A stretch of DNA of 59,621 nt, taken from Gnetum montanum. Taxonomy: Eukaryota > Streptophyta > Gnetopsida > Gnetales > Gnetaceae. The DNA lies in assembly GCA_015680685.1 (NCBI GenBank), contig MNCI01034925.1, positions 1-59,621 on the forward strand, read 5' to 3'. Every line of letters begins with the position of its first letter. Position 1 is the stretch's first letter. Shown here piece after piece: positions 21,968 to 33,434 of the stretch. Both the position numbers and the translations under genes were made by a program. The notes beneath the pieces are model-generated. The model saw only the letters and a list, made by a program, of their open reading frames with translations, searched no databases and was not told the DNA's origin.

Positions 21968-24416
21968 TATTGGCGACCGTTTGGGACGCGATCGCCAATG
22001 AGTGTCCTCGAACAGGATTTAGGTGCCTGCTGGTCTCTGGCAACACCAAGGCCCAGATACCTCTAAATAAAATCAGTAGTTAATGTGAGTATGTGTGTGT
22101 GTTGTTGCAGCGTGCAATTTTGAGAAATGTAACGATTGCGTTGTATGTGAACTACAAATGACTTACTTTAAAGAGATTCAGCCAACTTTGCCAAGTACTG
22201 TGAGTTGTTGAAATTTTCCTATTTTGTTCAACTGCCTAGTCTATGCGGTCCTTATAATACCTACTTGTAACAAATAAAATTTTGCAAAAACATTTGAGCA
22301 CAACTTTGCAATCTACTCCTAATTTTCCCCAGAGTAATAGATAGTTCCACAAGAAAACTAGAAATAGAGCAAGATTCAATGGAAATAAGCAGAAAAGAAA
22401 AGAAAGCAGATTTGTGTAGACCTCAAATATTTAAACAAGGTAAAATGACACGAGTAAACACTTCGCAATAAAGCTATCCCAAATTCAATATCTACGAATT
22501 GTTCAAACTTCCAAGGCTCAAACAAGCAATATCTTCAAGACAATCCTATTATGCTACCAAAAATTGCTGCGTAAACTACCACGTACGAGACTCCATTTTG
22601 ACTAGATAATAGATGTCAACGATTGCATTCAAACAGAACCTTTAAAAGACTTGACAATTTCTGATTGAAATACCACGGGAATTCACTTTAAAGATAAAAA
22701 GAAGCTATTCTGGTCCCATCAAAATACCAAAGATTTTCTGAACCCTCTCGACTACTGAATTGTTCAACGGCGTGACTACAAACAGAGGCTCTCTTACAAC
22801 AATCCCAATAGCAGTTCCCACACGTTGCACAATAATGAAATTTACTACTAAAATGCTCTTAAGGCTTTTAAACACAAGCGCTTCTATGGCAAAATTTTAA
22901 TAGAAATTTCTATCGGGCAACAAGAACAATAAGAGCAATCTAAAAATCCCAAAATTACTTGCCAAGGATGATACTATCTAAACCACTAGCTAAACAATTT
23001 AAACAAAACAAAAAATGAAATGCATAACTCACAGGACCATGACAAAGAGGCTGAAATCTTTATTCTAGCAAGCCATCTTGCAAGCAATCGTTCACACTTT
23101 CTTCTTTACAAAATGCTCTTCTCCCAAGACTCAAAGTGTCTCCAAGTAAGAGCCCAAGTGCTAACTAGTAGCCTTCAAAATGTGATGTATGAGACCCCAA
23201 GTGTGATGATGATTTCAAGTGATGATCCTCCCTCCTTGACCCCTGAAGCCTTTTTATAGGGTTCAAAGGTAGGTAGGGAAGTTACATATTCAAAAATATC
23301 TCACCTAACTTCTCTCCCAAGTAACTTGGCCAACCAATTAGGAGATTACTTGCCCAACAAGTTAGGAGGTTACTTGCCCAACAAGTTAGGTAAGTTACAA
23401 CAATTTTGGGTGGTTTCAACCACCAAAGAGATAAAAAAGCTGCGGTTGACAAGTGTCCCATGTAGTTGCCAAGTGTCTTCATGTAGTTGCCAAGTGTCTT
23501 CATTTAGTTGCCAAGTGTCTTCATGGAGATAAACAAGTTGTAGGTGACAAGTGTCCCATGCAAATGACAAGTGGCCATTGTGGAGATAAAGAGGCTATAG
23601 TTGACAAGTGGCCTTTTTAATGGTTACAAACATCATGGATTAAGGCTAGGAAGTTACAACTTCCACATAAAGTTACAATTATATAAATAAAAGCTATGGT
23701 TGGAAATGTCCATAAATCCCCCTTTTTATAGGATGTTAAACAAATATCCCATAACTTTCTTTTTCTTTTGAAATCTTAAAATATTTTATTTAAATCATAT
23801 TTTAGTTAAATCATAGTAATAGAGATAGTAATTATAGTAAATATATATCTATTGGCCCCTAACTTGACAAAATTAAATATATATCTATGGACCACGTACG
23901 ATCTTTATAATTGGTCAAAAAAACTATTAACAATATTAAACACTTCATGATGTGTTGTACAAGTTTACCCCCTACCACTGTAAAATAGACGTGCATGTCA
24001 GAGAAACATCTAGTTCAACATTTGATTTGCCCCCTTCAATATCTCCCTCCTTTCTAGTCCTTGAGGATGAAGTTAAGATATTTAGTTCTTTCTTTCCATT
24101 TTCATCATTTTCTTTTTTTTACATCATCCTTGAATTCACGGTTGCCACTGCTCCTTGAAGTTACACTTTTTCTGGATTCCCTGAAAGATGAAATTGATCC
24201 TGAAACTATGCGAGAGGAGTCACCGATGGAAATTTCCGTGTCATCAGGATCTTACTTTATATCTTCTTTTGTTTCATGCATCTCTTGAAGACTAACAAGC
24301 TGGAAATAGGCACCTTTGGGAATTTCCATTAACTTTTTCAACTATCAAATTGCAAAAAATTTTAACCAGTTTTATCATGCCAACCTGTTCCATGAAATGG
24401 CCAAAATGTGCCAACA
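21968..24416 (-). mobile_element. Insertion F: probable 2.45-kb solo LTR
   Basis: Inserted in the B LTR with GTTCC duplicated at 21963-21967 and 24417-24421. On the - strand it starts TGTTGGCACA and ends GCCAATA, close to the TG...CA of LTRs with one change. A - strand TATA box (CTATAAAAAGG) lies at 23251-23261. No gag or pol motif was recognised, so it is most simply a solo LTR left by recombination. It contains short tandem repeats: a 20-bp unit around TTGCCCAACAAGTTAGG (23337-23395) and a 21-bp unit TTGCCAAGTGTCTTCATGTAG (about 23465-23530). The left end can fold as a hairpin (ATTGGCGA ... TCGCCAAT, 21969-22003). The superfamily is not known. Confidence 0.7.
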
Positions 24417-24421
24417 GTTCC

Positions 24422-25014
24422 TAATTCTAATGCTACTCCTGAAGGCAATGGAAGTAATATTAACTAAGCTAAGCTAGGAGGGAAAGGGTAAGAAAATATA
24501 ATCTAGCCTAAGTACGATGCGCATCCATTCCTTGATCAACCATACACATCTTGGACTTTGTGCACAACTACCACTGGGATTACCAAGCATAGATCCTAGG
24601 TATGCCACTAGGTTACCAAGTAGTCACACTTAAATGCTCGTAATCAGGTCGTACTCATTCCGAGTTAATAGGAGTTTAAGGGTAAGACAGAAAGTAGTAA
24701 ATAACAATTAAATAAACAAATAGATAATGAAGTGAATGCTGCAATGATGAAGTAATCTTGATCTTTATTTCTGGTTATGTACATATCCAAGTACGTCACA
24801 CTTGAATAAAGAATGTCATACAATTACATTCACCACACTGCGGGCAGACAAGCGAAAAATAATCTAACTCTGGAGGGATCAAACTGCCAAAGTCTAGCTA
24901 CAATCTAAAACTAGATGATAAACAAGGGACAACCACTTCTTATTTATAGACATTGTGGTGGACTATGATATCGCGTACGCGATATCGTGGCCCATGCAAT
25001 ATCACGTCCCATCA
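24422..25014 (-). repeat. 3' LTR of element B, U3-side part after insertion F
   Basis: Resumes the LTR at TAATTCTAATGCTACTCC and ends, on the - strand, with the LTR start TGATGGGACGTG. TATTTATA (TATA box on the - strand) is at 24941-24948. Three GATATC-type palindromes follow on the upstream side (24965-25005), against seven in the 5' LTR. Confidence 0.88.
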
Positions 25015-28000
25015 TACCTACACAACTAAATAAAAACTCATCCTTGAGTTAAAAAGATAATAAGCTCCATTGATTACACCATGGATAGGTATGAGATTAT
25101 TAACTGGAAAAAGAGATGAAATGATGTCACAGTGTGGGAAGACACAACATAGAAAAATACTACAACTACAAAAAATGGAAACTCATGTAGTTCTTGGTGG
25201 TGGTGGCTCCTCCATGGGTGCTTTCCCTTTATCATGTGCTCTAGGTTTTGAATCTTGATGGCGTTGAAGTATGGCCTAAAGCTTCTCCTCTTCAGTTTAA
25301 GGGTCTTGTGCCATCCATGCTAATGTTTCGATGTTTGATGGAGTCGGTACTTCCCACGGACAGGGTAGTTGTGGGAACATTTGGTTGGCCTTGACATACC
25401 ACACCACGAACACCCGTCATTCCTTCTCACAAGCTCTGACTTTGTCTTTGTATTCATGAAGATCTATTAGCCATTAAGCCAAGCTAGTTGCAACATCTTT
25501 CTATCTTTGGTAGCTTGCTTTTACCACCTCAAGTTCAAAATTTGCGACATCTAGTTTTTTTGTCAGCTTCTTGCGCTTTGCAAATTCTACTTCATATTCG
25601 AGGTGGGTGGAAGCTACTTGCTGCTCGAGCTCTAACCTTGGATGCCCTACTATTAACATGGCAAGGTTGGCATATCTAAGATTTGCCAACTCCATGTATT
25701 CTATCAAGTCATGGATCTACAGGTCCCGATTTTTAACTTTCGCTTGGTGGGCAAAGGCGTAAGTGTCCAATATGGCCCTCCAATCAATGTGTTGAGCACT
25801 GATAGTGTTGATTTGAGCCTTGGCCACATAGATCTCCTTCTCTAGGATTTGTTTATACATTCCCACCTAATCACAGAAATGCTCCTTCAGCTTCTTATGT
25901 TTTTTAGCCTCATTCTTCCACACGCTTATCTCAATGGCTGATTTTTTGTGAATAGTGCATACCTCCTCCATTGAGAGGGTTCGATTTTCTCTGGATAAAT
26001 GGCTTACATCTCAGTTGACTTGAATGAATTGTTCTTATAATTGATGAAAGTATTTATCGAGAACATTATTTTACTTATCTACAGTGGTCAACCAAAGATT
26101 TTTTGCAACCAACTTCTTATTTTTTTTCTTCTAAGGCCTTAAGTGCCTTAAGATGCGCATGGGTTTGTGTCTGTGATGTGGAGGCATCCCAAACAACCGT
26201 CTCCTTTTCTTCCACCACCCTCTTATTCTCTGCGGTTAGCTTTGTTAATTTCTTGGTTCTGAAATTCTCTAGTTGGTCTGCAGGAACAAATTGCAGAGGA
26301 TCTCGTTGTATTGCTTGTAAGGCTATGAGCTGCTCTTGTAGTTTCTACACTTCAGCTTCATCATGCTCGACCCTTACTTTGGATTAGACCAGCTTCTCCT
26401 TGGGGAAATGAGTTATGATTGAATTGCTATGACATCCTGGGGAATGTCAAATAGAGATGTCATTACTTATCCTATTTGAAGCAATCTGTCAAGTACATCC
26501 TTATGTTCTGTAGGAGTCATTGAGGTCCCAGCAAGAGTTTGAGCATCCCGTGCTCCTGAGAGATCTTCCGGTGGCACAACATGTATGTTGAATGATTCTT
26601 TGATGTGGTCAACAACCACTTTAGCAGCTCCCATGACATTCTAGTGTTACATGACCACCACAGTGGCTCCTTCACTAGTCTCTAACTACACCTGAAAAGA
26701 TGTCGTGTTTCTTGAGATCTATTGTGACCATCTATTGTCCCCTCCTTCTGTTTGAATGGATAATTCCCCCTTTATGCGATCCATTGAAAGTATAGGCTAA
26801 CTGGCATCATTGATGACGTGAAAGAGGTTTGCATCATCATGACTTCCCCAACTGACCGTCTCAGTGATGGCCCTAAGATGACTTATTGATGGTCTGTAGT
26901 CTTGTGGCAGTGGCAGCTAATCCTAGCCTGTGCAAGGCCTTGCTTCTTGCTATTGGCTAGGACCCATGGCTGGAGGTTGACTGGGTCCTAGGTGGTTCAG
27001 TCATCTATTCTTCCTCTTCTTCATCTAGTCTCAACTCTTCGCCAGTGCTCTTCCTTGGAGCTGGCACCTTTAGAAATTCAGCGTACGAAGAATTTTGGGC
27101 TATTTGGAGGATGTCATTAGTGTATCCCTGAATACCAACCTGTTGGCACAACTTCCTAATAAGACAGGGGAAAGGCAGTGCCATCTTCCCTATCTTCCAT
27201 TCTTCAAATCACCTTAGGATCTCCATCAAATATAGATGGGGTAGGTTAGCGTTAACCTTCCCCATCAACACTACACATCCTCTAGCCACATACGTGGATA
27301 TTCTTTTGAAGCCTTTTGTGGGAAAGAGGTGATAGGTTCCAATTTTAAAATAAACTCTCTCTTCCATCGTCAGCTCACCAAAAGCTTTATCTTTGCCATA
27401 AGCCTTCTCTAACCAATCCTTTCACACATCGAGATCTGAATGGGTGGATAACCAAGCAACATGGGGCCCTAAATTCATAAGATTTAACACTTCTGAAATG
27501 GCCTGCGTAGAGAAGTTAACTATCACACCAAAAATGTTAACCGTGGTTCCTTGCTCCCTATTGTGCCAAAACTGGTACGTTTCACCTAAGTACCATGCAC
27601 CACTTTTAGAGAGGATAGGACATAAGGGAGACCCTTTGAGGTGATCCCTAATAGCCTCAGGAGTGAACTTTGCCAAAGATTCAAATTTTAGCTCCACAAT
27701 CACTGCAGCGAATGTGGACTTCTCATGGATAGCTTGAACACATTCTGGGGGCAACGTGAGTTGTTGTCCTAGTTCAGGCGTAGCAGCAACTCCCACTTCT
27801 ACCTACCCAGACCGTCTTGTAGGAGGTTCTTCCTGATGGATGCTGAATGATTGCACCTCCTATTCTACATGTTTTCTGGCAAGGCCTTGTCTTCCACCTC
27901 TCCAAGATCATTTCATTCCACCTTGAACAGGACCCTCTTGCTGTCCATGTTTCGGGACCATCTTCAATCACATGGGCCAAGCATTAGTAAGGTTGTTTTC

Positions 28001-28060
28001 AAAGTCAAGTTATACCTTACTGCTTTCCTTAGTGAAAGATCTAATGTTATCATGTGTGAT
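25015..28060 (-). pseudogene. Accessory ORF of element B, plant-transposon-protein-like with coiled coil
   Basis: Read on the - strand. The clearest open part (27796-27422, 124 codons) includes YQFWHN, TTVNIFGVIVNFSTQAISEV and LNLMNLG. The next frame continues with KAYGKDKAFGELTMEE, YHLFPTKGF and CVVLMGKVNANLPHL. A block with W.N.....V.IFGV.V.FS..AI...L, followed by a helix with ..L.PT........A.L, is what I know from proteins annotated as putative plant transposon protein. Beyond about 26980 the frame is charged and helical (QEQLIALQAIQRDPLQFV, KKLTKLTAENKRVVEEKE), probably a coiled coil. It ends near the 3' LTR with a short hydrophobic run. There are many stops. Its role in the element is unknown. 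Confidence 0.5.
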
Positions 28061-28414
28061 CGTGCCTGAAAGTTTATAATAATGAGTCCTGTGACTTAGG
28101 TGGTTTCCATTTTAGTTTCCTGGTATACCTAAGGGCTATATGATTTTTGGCACAATTATTCTGTGTTAAAGTTAATTACCCTAATTGATGTCCTTTGGGT
28201 GATGATAAATTTCAAAAAATTTAGGCAGTTTTTGGTAAGTGTCTCTCCCCCATGATGAAACTGAACACTTCGGGCTCAAGTAGATGCAAACGGAATTAAA
28301 ATTGGAGCACCAGTGAGCGAGATATAAGTGAAAAAGCAAGGGTCATGCAATCGCAAGTTGCAGAGAAAAATTTCAATAACTCCCCCTACATGAATGGCAA
28401 AAGGTGATAAGTGT

Positions 28415-28500
28415 TGCAGTGAGGGTATCTATTTATAGGAAAATAGGACGTGATATCACGTATGATACATCATGTATGCAATATCTCATCCCTAATGATG
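28415..28500 (-). promoter_or_regulatory. Internal promoter-like block resembling the B LTR U3
   Basis: On the - strand this reads GATGAGATATTGCATACATG, then ACGTGATATCACGT, then CCTATAAATAGATACC. That is an LTR-like start, a GATATC palindrome and a TATA box in the same order and spacing style as in the LTRs of A and B. It lies just upstream of the accessory ORF, so it could start a separate transcript. It may be a captured or remnant LTR piece. Confidence 0.45.
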
Positions 28501-29720
28501 TGAGACATCAAGGAAATACTGAATTTTTAAAGAATTTTCTTGAAATTAATGTTGGAAATTGAGGACATTGGCAAGTATTAAGATGTCCTAGGGTAATTTC
28601 ATTGATTCGAGAGGCACCATGAATGATAATGATGTGAACTCTAGCCGTAAAAATTTGGCGGTTAAGAAAAAAAGGGAATGTAATGGTACATTGGAATGTT
28701 AAAATTTAGAGGGATAATAACAGGGAAAGAAAATTATGAAAAATTAAGCTGAGGGTAAGAAATTGTGTGTGTGAGCTAGAGAATTAGTGAAGATTACAAC
28801 AAAATTACAGAACTGGGTCCTCCCCAAAGCAGGTTCCAACCTATAATGCCCTTGTGTAACCACACTTAAAGTGTCTGTGGGCACTAGAAGGGTTAAATGT
28901 AATCCGCACTAACTCCACAAAACACACACATGTAATTATCACTGGAATGAGATGAAAATTCTATATTACATGGGACATGAGCTAAAATTACACAAATAGT
29001 GAGATGAGACGAACTATAGAAAGGGATCGTAGAGATTGGGACATGAGGTAACTAACCCAGGGCACAGTGAATCCTACGTGTAAAGCATGATTAAGGTGTC
29101 ATTAACCCATCGTTCCAAGATCAAGACCAAGTCCATCCTTTGAATCAATGACATCGCATCATCTCATCTCATGGTGAGCAACTATGAGAGTACCATAACA
29201 ACAAGGCGTACAATCACTTGGCTTTTAGTTCAAGGGAGGAGTGATTTTTGTTTTATGGCACTTCCTTGTTCTTTTTATTTTCTCTTGTTTTTTTTTTCAC
29301 TTTACTAAATCTAGAGAAGCCACCAACCTTTAGGCATGGATGCATGTCTTTCTAGTGGGACTCCCTAGAATAGCATTTGATTTTTAAGTGCCCTTTTGAT
29401 TACTCTTACTTCCATTTTTCATTAGATCTACAAGGATCTTAGTATGACCATGTTGCATGATAACACCCACAGATGTCACCAAAGAGAATCCACAAGTCCC
29501 CTTGATTCCCTCTTGGTCCATCCTTCTTCATTCTAGGTACAATGAACACAAAATTAAGTTTAAGTTTTTGAAATATTAAGAATATCATTGTACCCTTGAA
29601 CAAAACCTCTTATTTGTAGAGTGGATGAGTGGGTGTAATGGGCTCACTATTCCAAATAATTGATCACTCATGACTTAATAACATAGAATGCACCTCAACC
29701 AACGATCCACTTGAGTGTTT
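28500..29720 (-). other. Non-coding middle region of element B
   Basis: No coding block is recognised. On the - strand it includes CCTGCTTTGGGGAGGACCCA at about 28815-28835, shared with element A at about 18865-18895, followed in both by a T- and C-rich stretch. Otherwise nothing stands out. Confidence 0.5.
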
Positions 29721-31773
29721 TATTCATAGATGAGATTACTTATGAAAATGTGAAAAGACAAAAAACACACAAAAAGATAAAAAGATAAAACAAAAAGTTG
29801 AAAAATGAAAAACTGGAAAACAAAAAGCTGTAAAATTAAAGAAAATGAAAAATATTTATTAATCCTTCTTGTTGGAAGTATTGGAGCTGGTCTATACTTA
29901 GCCCCTTGGGGTTCACACACTTGATTATAATAAGCATAGTAGGGAACTTTATACGATGTAGTTCCTAGATAATGAGTTGACCCACTATGATATTTGGGAC
30001 CGTTAAATGGTATGCAAGGATTAGGATGATGCCTCCCATGGTTGTGTTCATTGGGCCGTATAGTTGTTGGAGTGTTATTTGGTGGCTCTGATAAAGTTAC
30101 ATGAGGCATTGGGTTCAAAGGTAAGGGTGCACCATAGTGTGGGACTTGTGCTAGGTTGGAAGATTTAGTGGCCTCAGGATTGTGTTGTCCCTTCTTAAGC
30201 CCATGTTTAAAGAAGGGGCACTTTGGATGTTGAGGAGGCCTCTCACTGCTATTGGTAGTATTAGCACAAGTAATGCTCGAAGGTTGTTGCTATGGCACAA
30301 GCACCTTAGGAACAGTTGGTGGCATTGTGGAAGGAGGAAAAGGATGAGAATGTTGAAAGTTAGGAGGAATATAAGATGCACAAGGTGGTGGTTGTGTTGG
30401 AGGCATGGGTTGATAGTATTGTGGAGAATAGTAATGTGGTGAGATAAAGTGCAGTGGCCTAGTTGGAGAAATAGAATGTTGGTCGTGATAAGCATTTGGA
30501 TTTGGAAAATATGAAGGGTGCCTCTAATCTAAGGGTGGTCTCCCCCATGACTGGGATTGTTTCCATTGTGATCGAACACAGTATCTCTGTACAAACTTTG
30601 GATGTAACATGTTTCCCTAATGCTCATGTAGATGTAACAATATCGGGCATTGGCCCTTGGAGTGATCATACAAGCATATGTTGCATTCATATGTATGATT
30701 AGCAATTGAGCACTTATTCTCTTCATTCTTTTTCTCCGATTGTCTAATGTTTCGTCCTACTTCTTGGGTTGTCAAAACTCTATCTCCAATATTGTTGATA
30801 TATTCTCCACACTTTTGATACATCCATTCCAACATCTTATTGATCTTTTCCTCGGCTTCTTCTAACAATTTTTCTATTGGCAAAGATGATGTTTCCACCT
30901 TGAGATTTGTTGATCTCTCCTTTGTATGATCATGGACCTTTGTTAAGTTGAAATTCTAGTCCCATTAATTTTTTTCAACACTCTCCCATCTACCCAATTC
31001 TCCTTCTTCTTTTACTACCCACTTAATAAGCTCTTGGATTTGATGGATTCATAGTTCGTATAGTTGACCTTGGGCATATATTCCTAAGGTCTCTCTTGTT
31101 TCATTACGTAGCCCATCAATGATATGGCATATTAGCCTTTCCTCGGAAAACCCATGGCTTGGACAGTTGTTTAATAGTGCATAATATCTTTCTAAGGCCA
31201 TGTCCAAGGGTTCATGTTTTGCTTGTTTCCAACCTTGGATTTTTTTCCTCAAGGCTAACACTCTTGTGTAGTTTTGATATTCTTCATTAAATACTTCTGT
31301 CATTGTTGACCAGCATCATATCAAATTTGGTTTTAACGATCAATACCATACTTTTTCTTGGTCAATGAGTGTCATAGGAAAGAGCTTAAGTTTTTTCCAG
31401 CTATTATAAATGTTATTCCAAGTGCAAGCATCGTATAAGGCTTGTAAATGTTGATGTGGATCTAAGTCATAGCCTCCTAAAAATGTAGGAAAGTTGTTTA
31501 AATTGAGCCTGGGTAGACGACTCTCTTTACGATGCCTACGTGAGATTCGAAAAACCTCTTGTATTTGTGTTAAGCTTGTAGTGGCTAGTGGGGATTCATC
31601 GTCATCTGGTAAGTTATGCTTTCATGTGTTGGGAAGACGTTGTTTTCATTCATGTTTATAAGAAACCCCTACTTCGGGTTGTATACTCCAATCTTCATCG
31701 TCATATAGTTCATTGGTTCTCCAATGAACTTCCTCACTAAGTGTGGTGTTATTATTATCTTGTAGGAGAGGCA
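29720..31773 (-). pseudogene. gag: Gag of element B, Athila-like
   Basis: The start is placed at ATG 31773-31771, 120 bp after the PBS, reading MPLLQDNNNTTLSEEVHW. The Gag domain follows with LNNFPTFLGGYDLDPHQHLQ, LKLFPMTL and, in the open run 31303-31049, FNEEYQNYTRVLALRKKIQG, NCPSHGFSEERLICHIIDG and LRNETRETLGIYAQG. The last open run (30898-30617) holds a helical segment and the zinc knuckle CNICLYDHSKGQC (CX2CX3HX4C). A long proline- and histidine-rich tail follows to about 29850, ending PAPILPTRRINKYF. Only a few stops interrupt it, so it is the best preserved gag here. No protease follows, unlike element A. Confidence 0.85.
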
Positions 31774-31894
31774 TTGTTGTGAAGTTGTGTCTGAATTACG
31801 TGTGACTTTTAATAATTATTTTTTTCTAAAAGATATATCGTTAAGTTTTATACAGCAACCTTGTATGATATAACTAATCTAGATAACTAGCACT

Positions 31895-31912
31895 GTCCTT
31901 GGCAACGGTGCC
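31895..31912 (-). other. Primer-binding site of element B, tRNA-Asp type
   Basis: On the - strand GGCACCGTTGCCAAGGAC follows the LTR end CACTCATCA after TA. It matches the tRNA-Asp-derived primer site used by Athila elements (GGCGCCGTTGCCGGGGA) with about three changes, all G to A. Its position fixes both the LTR edge and the strand. Confidence 0.8.
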
Positions 31913-31914
31913 TA

Positions 31915-32777
31915 TGATGAGTGGCGAGGTACCCCTACACTCAACCATATGAATACGAGTGTTTTCAAGTGTTATTCGATCGAACTCCATAGATGGACTA
32001 GTTGTGGCACCTAGACAATTATCCTTAGGTCACAGTTCACTGTCTTCCCATCTAGACTAGTATTTATATTTTTCATATATGGTTTAGTCTAGAGTGATGT
32101 GTATGATGTGTTCCTAATTCTAATGCTACTCCTGAAGGCAATGGAAGTAATATTAACTAAGCTAAGCTAGGAGGGAAAGGGTAAGAAAATCTAATCTAGC
32201 CTAAGTGCAATGAGCATCCATTCCTTGATCAACTGTACACATCTTGGACTTCGTGCATGACTACCACTGGGATTACCAAGCGCAGATCCTAGGTACGCCA
32301 CTAGGTTACCAAGTAGTCACACTTAAATTCTTGTAATCAAGTCGTACTCATTCTGAGTTACTAGGAGTTTAAGGGTGAGAGAGAAATTAGTAAATAAAAA
32401 TTAAATAAACAAATAAATAAATAAGTGAATTTTGCAATGATGAAGTAATCTCAATATTTATTTCTAGTCATGTGCATGTCCAAGTATGTCACACTCGAAT
32501 AAAGAATGTCGTACAATTACATTCACCACACTGCGGGCAGACACGGGAAAAATAATCTAACTCTAGAGGGATCAAACTGCGAGAGTCTAGCTACAATCTA
32601 AAACTAGATGATGAACAAGGGAGAGTCACTTCTTATTTATAGACATTGTGATGGACTGCAATATCGCATACGTGATATCACAAGGAAGACGCGATATTGC
32701 GGGGGATGCGATATCGCAGCGGATGCGATATCATGGCGAACGCTATATCACGGCCCATGCGATATCATGTCCCATCA
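31915..32777 (-). repeat. 5' LTR of element B
   Basis: 863 bp. On + coordinates it runs from TGATGAGTGG to CCCATCA, followed by the TCACC duplication. On the - strand it has TATAAATA (32634-32641) and a poly(A) signal AATAAA at 32457-32462. Upstream of the TATA box (32655-32775) there are seven variants of the GCGATATCGC palindrome. Confidence 0.9.
32655..32775 (-). promoter_or_regulatory. Array of seven GATATC-type palindromes upstream of the B promoter
   Basis: Units such as GTGATATCAC, GCGATATTGC, GCGATATCGC and GCGATATCAT are spaced about 15-20 bp apart, ending a few bases before the TATA box. The other B LTR has three and the A LTRs have two and five. A protein-binding role is inferred from symmetry and position. 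Confidence 0.6.
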
Positions 32778-32782
32778 TCACC
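32778..32782. repeat. Target-site duplication of element B, right copy
   Basis: TCACC, identical to 21763-21767. Confidence 0.88.
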
Positions 32783-33210
32783 ACATCGATACCTTGTTCT
32801 AGAATCCTCAAAGCACCATCTACTCTTTCAAAGGGTAAGTGTAATTTTATTTTTTTCTTTGGTATACCTATTCATTTCACTAGGTCACTTGGGTCTAATG
32901 ATTTTCCTTTTCTTTTTTTGGGTTGGCATGCTTACAAGTATAAGGTAGATGATCAAGGGTTAATCAAGAGTCACCACCTGTTACCCTTGGGCCAAATAGC
33001 ACTAGAGGTGTTTTCCAAAAGCCAAGTAGTTAGGCTCAAAGTGATGGAGTAACTCAAGGATGACTTAACAAGTATACGTCACACTATTCTTAGGCTTACC
33101 ATAGATTCCTAGCTAACAAACAACCCATACTTGGTGGGATATTTCCAATTTGGGTGCACAAACACATATACCCCTTAGGGTCCTCATTTTACCTTCATCT
33201 AGCAAGAAAA
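32783..33210 (+). pseudogene. End of exon 2 and exon 3 of the D antisense gene
   Basis: 32783-32834 completes exon 2 and ends at GGTAAGT. Exon 3 (32939-33210) follows CTTACAAG and reads KVDDQGLIKSHHLLPLGQIA, then LEVFSKSQVVRLK. In C the same place has LINNGGLHDREGALSLTQKT and LQEFSS. It ends at AAAGTAAG. Three stops interrupt the exon. Confidence 0.65.
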
Positions 33211-33434
33211 GTAAGAATTTTTATTTTGTTTTGTTTTGTTTTTTATTTATGCAATGTCAACATGTTCTAGTTACATAGTTGATAGGATTTCTAGGCTTTA
33301 ATTATTTTATTGGTTTTATCAATATGGCTATAAGGTATGTTCTGATTTGTTATGTTTTTGACATTTTTTCTTTTTTTTGATTTTGTATGGTGTGCCTATG
33401 CCAAAGATAATAGGTTGTTTTGGTTGTGTTGTAG

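Larger units (their letters stand above)
21768..32777 (-). mobile_element. Element B: non-autonomous Athila-like element with accessory ORF, - strand
   Basis: LTRs at 31915-32777 (5') and 21768-25014 (3', split by F), flanked by TCACC duplications. Read on the - strand it has a tRNA-Asp-type PBS, a long Gag region (31773 to about 29720), a non-coding part, an internal promoter-like block (about 28500-28415) and a broken accessory ORF (about 28060-25060). No protease, RT or integrase is recognisable. LTR divergence is roughly 8 percent by eye. Gag, LTR and one non-coding block are related to element A. Without F it is about 8.6 kb. Confidence 0.9.

Noticed and set aside
20505-21990. Inverted repeat 20505-20689 against 21768-21967 as a foldback element
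   Set aside because: Explained by related LTR ends of A (+) and B (-) lying close together in opposite orientation.
21968-24416. F as a DNA transposon with inverted ends TTGGC/GCCAA
   Set aside because: A 5-bp duplication with TGTTGGC start, internal TATA box and length fit an LTR better; no transposase seen.
30182-30442. + strand reading frame of 86 codons
   Set aside because: Shadow of the proline-rich tail of the B gag on the other strand.
32655-32775. GATATC palindromes as evidence of bacterial or phage DNA
   Set aside because: They are confined to LTR promoter regions (and one LTR-like block) of plant retrotransposons.
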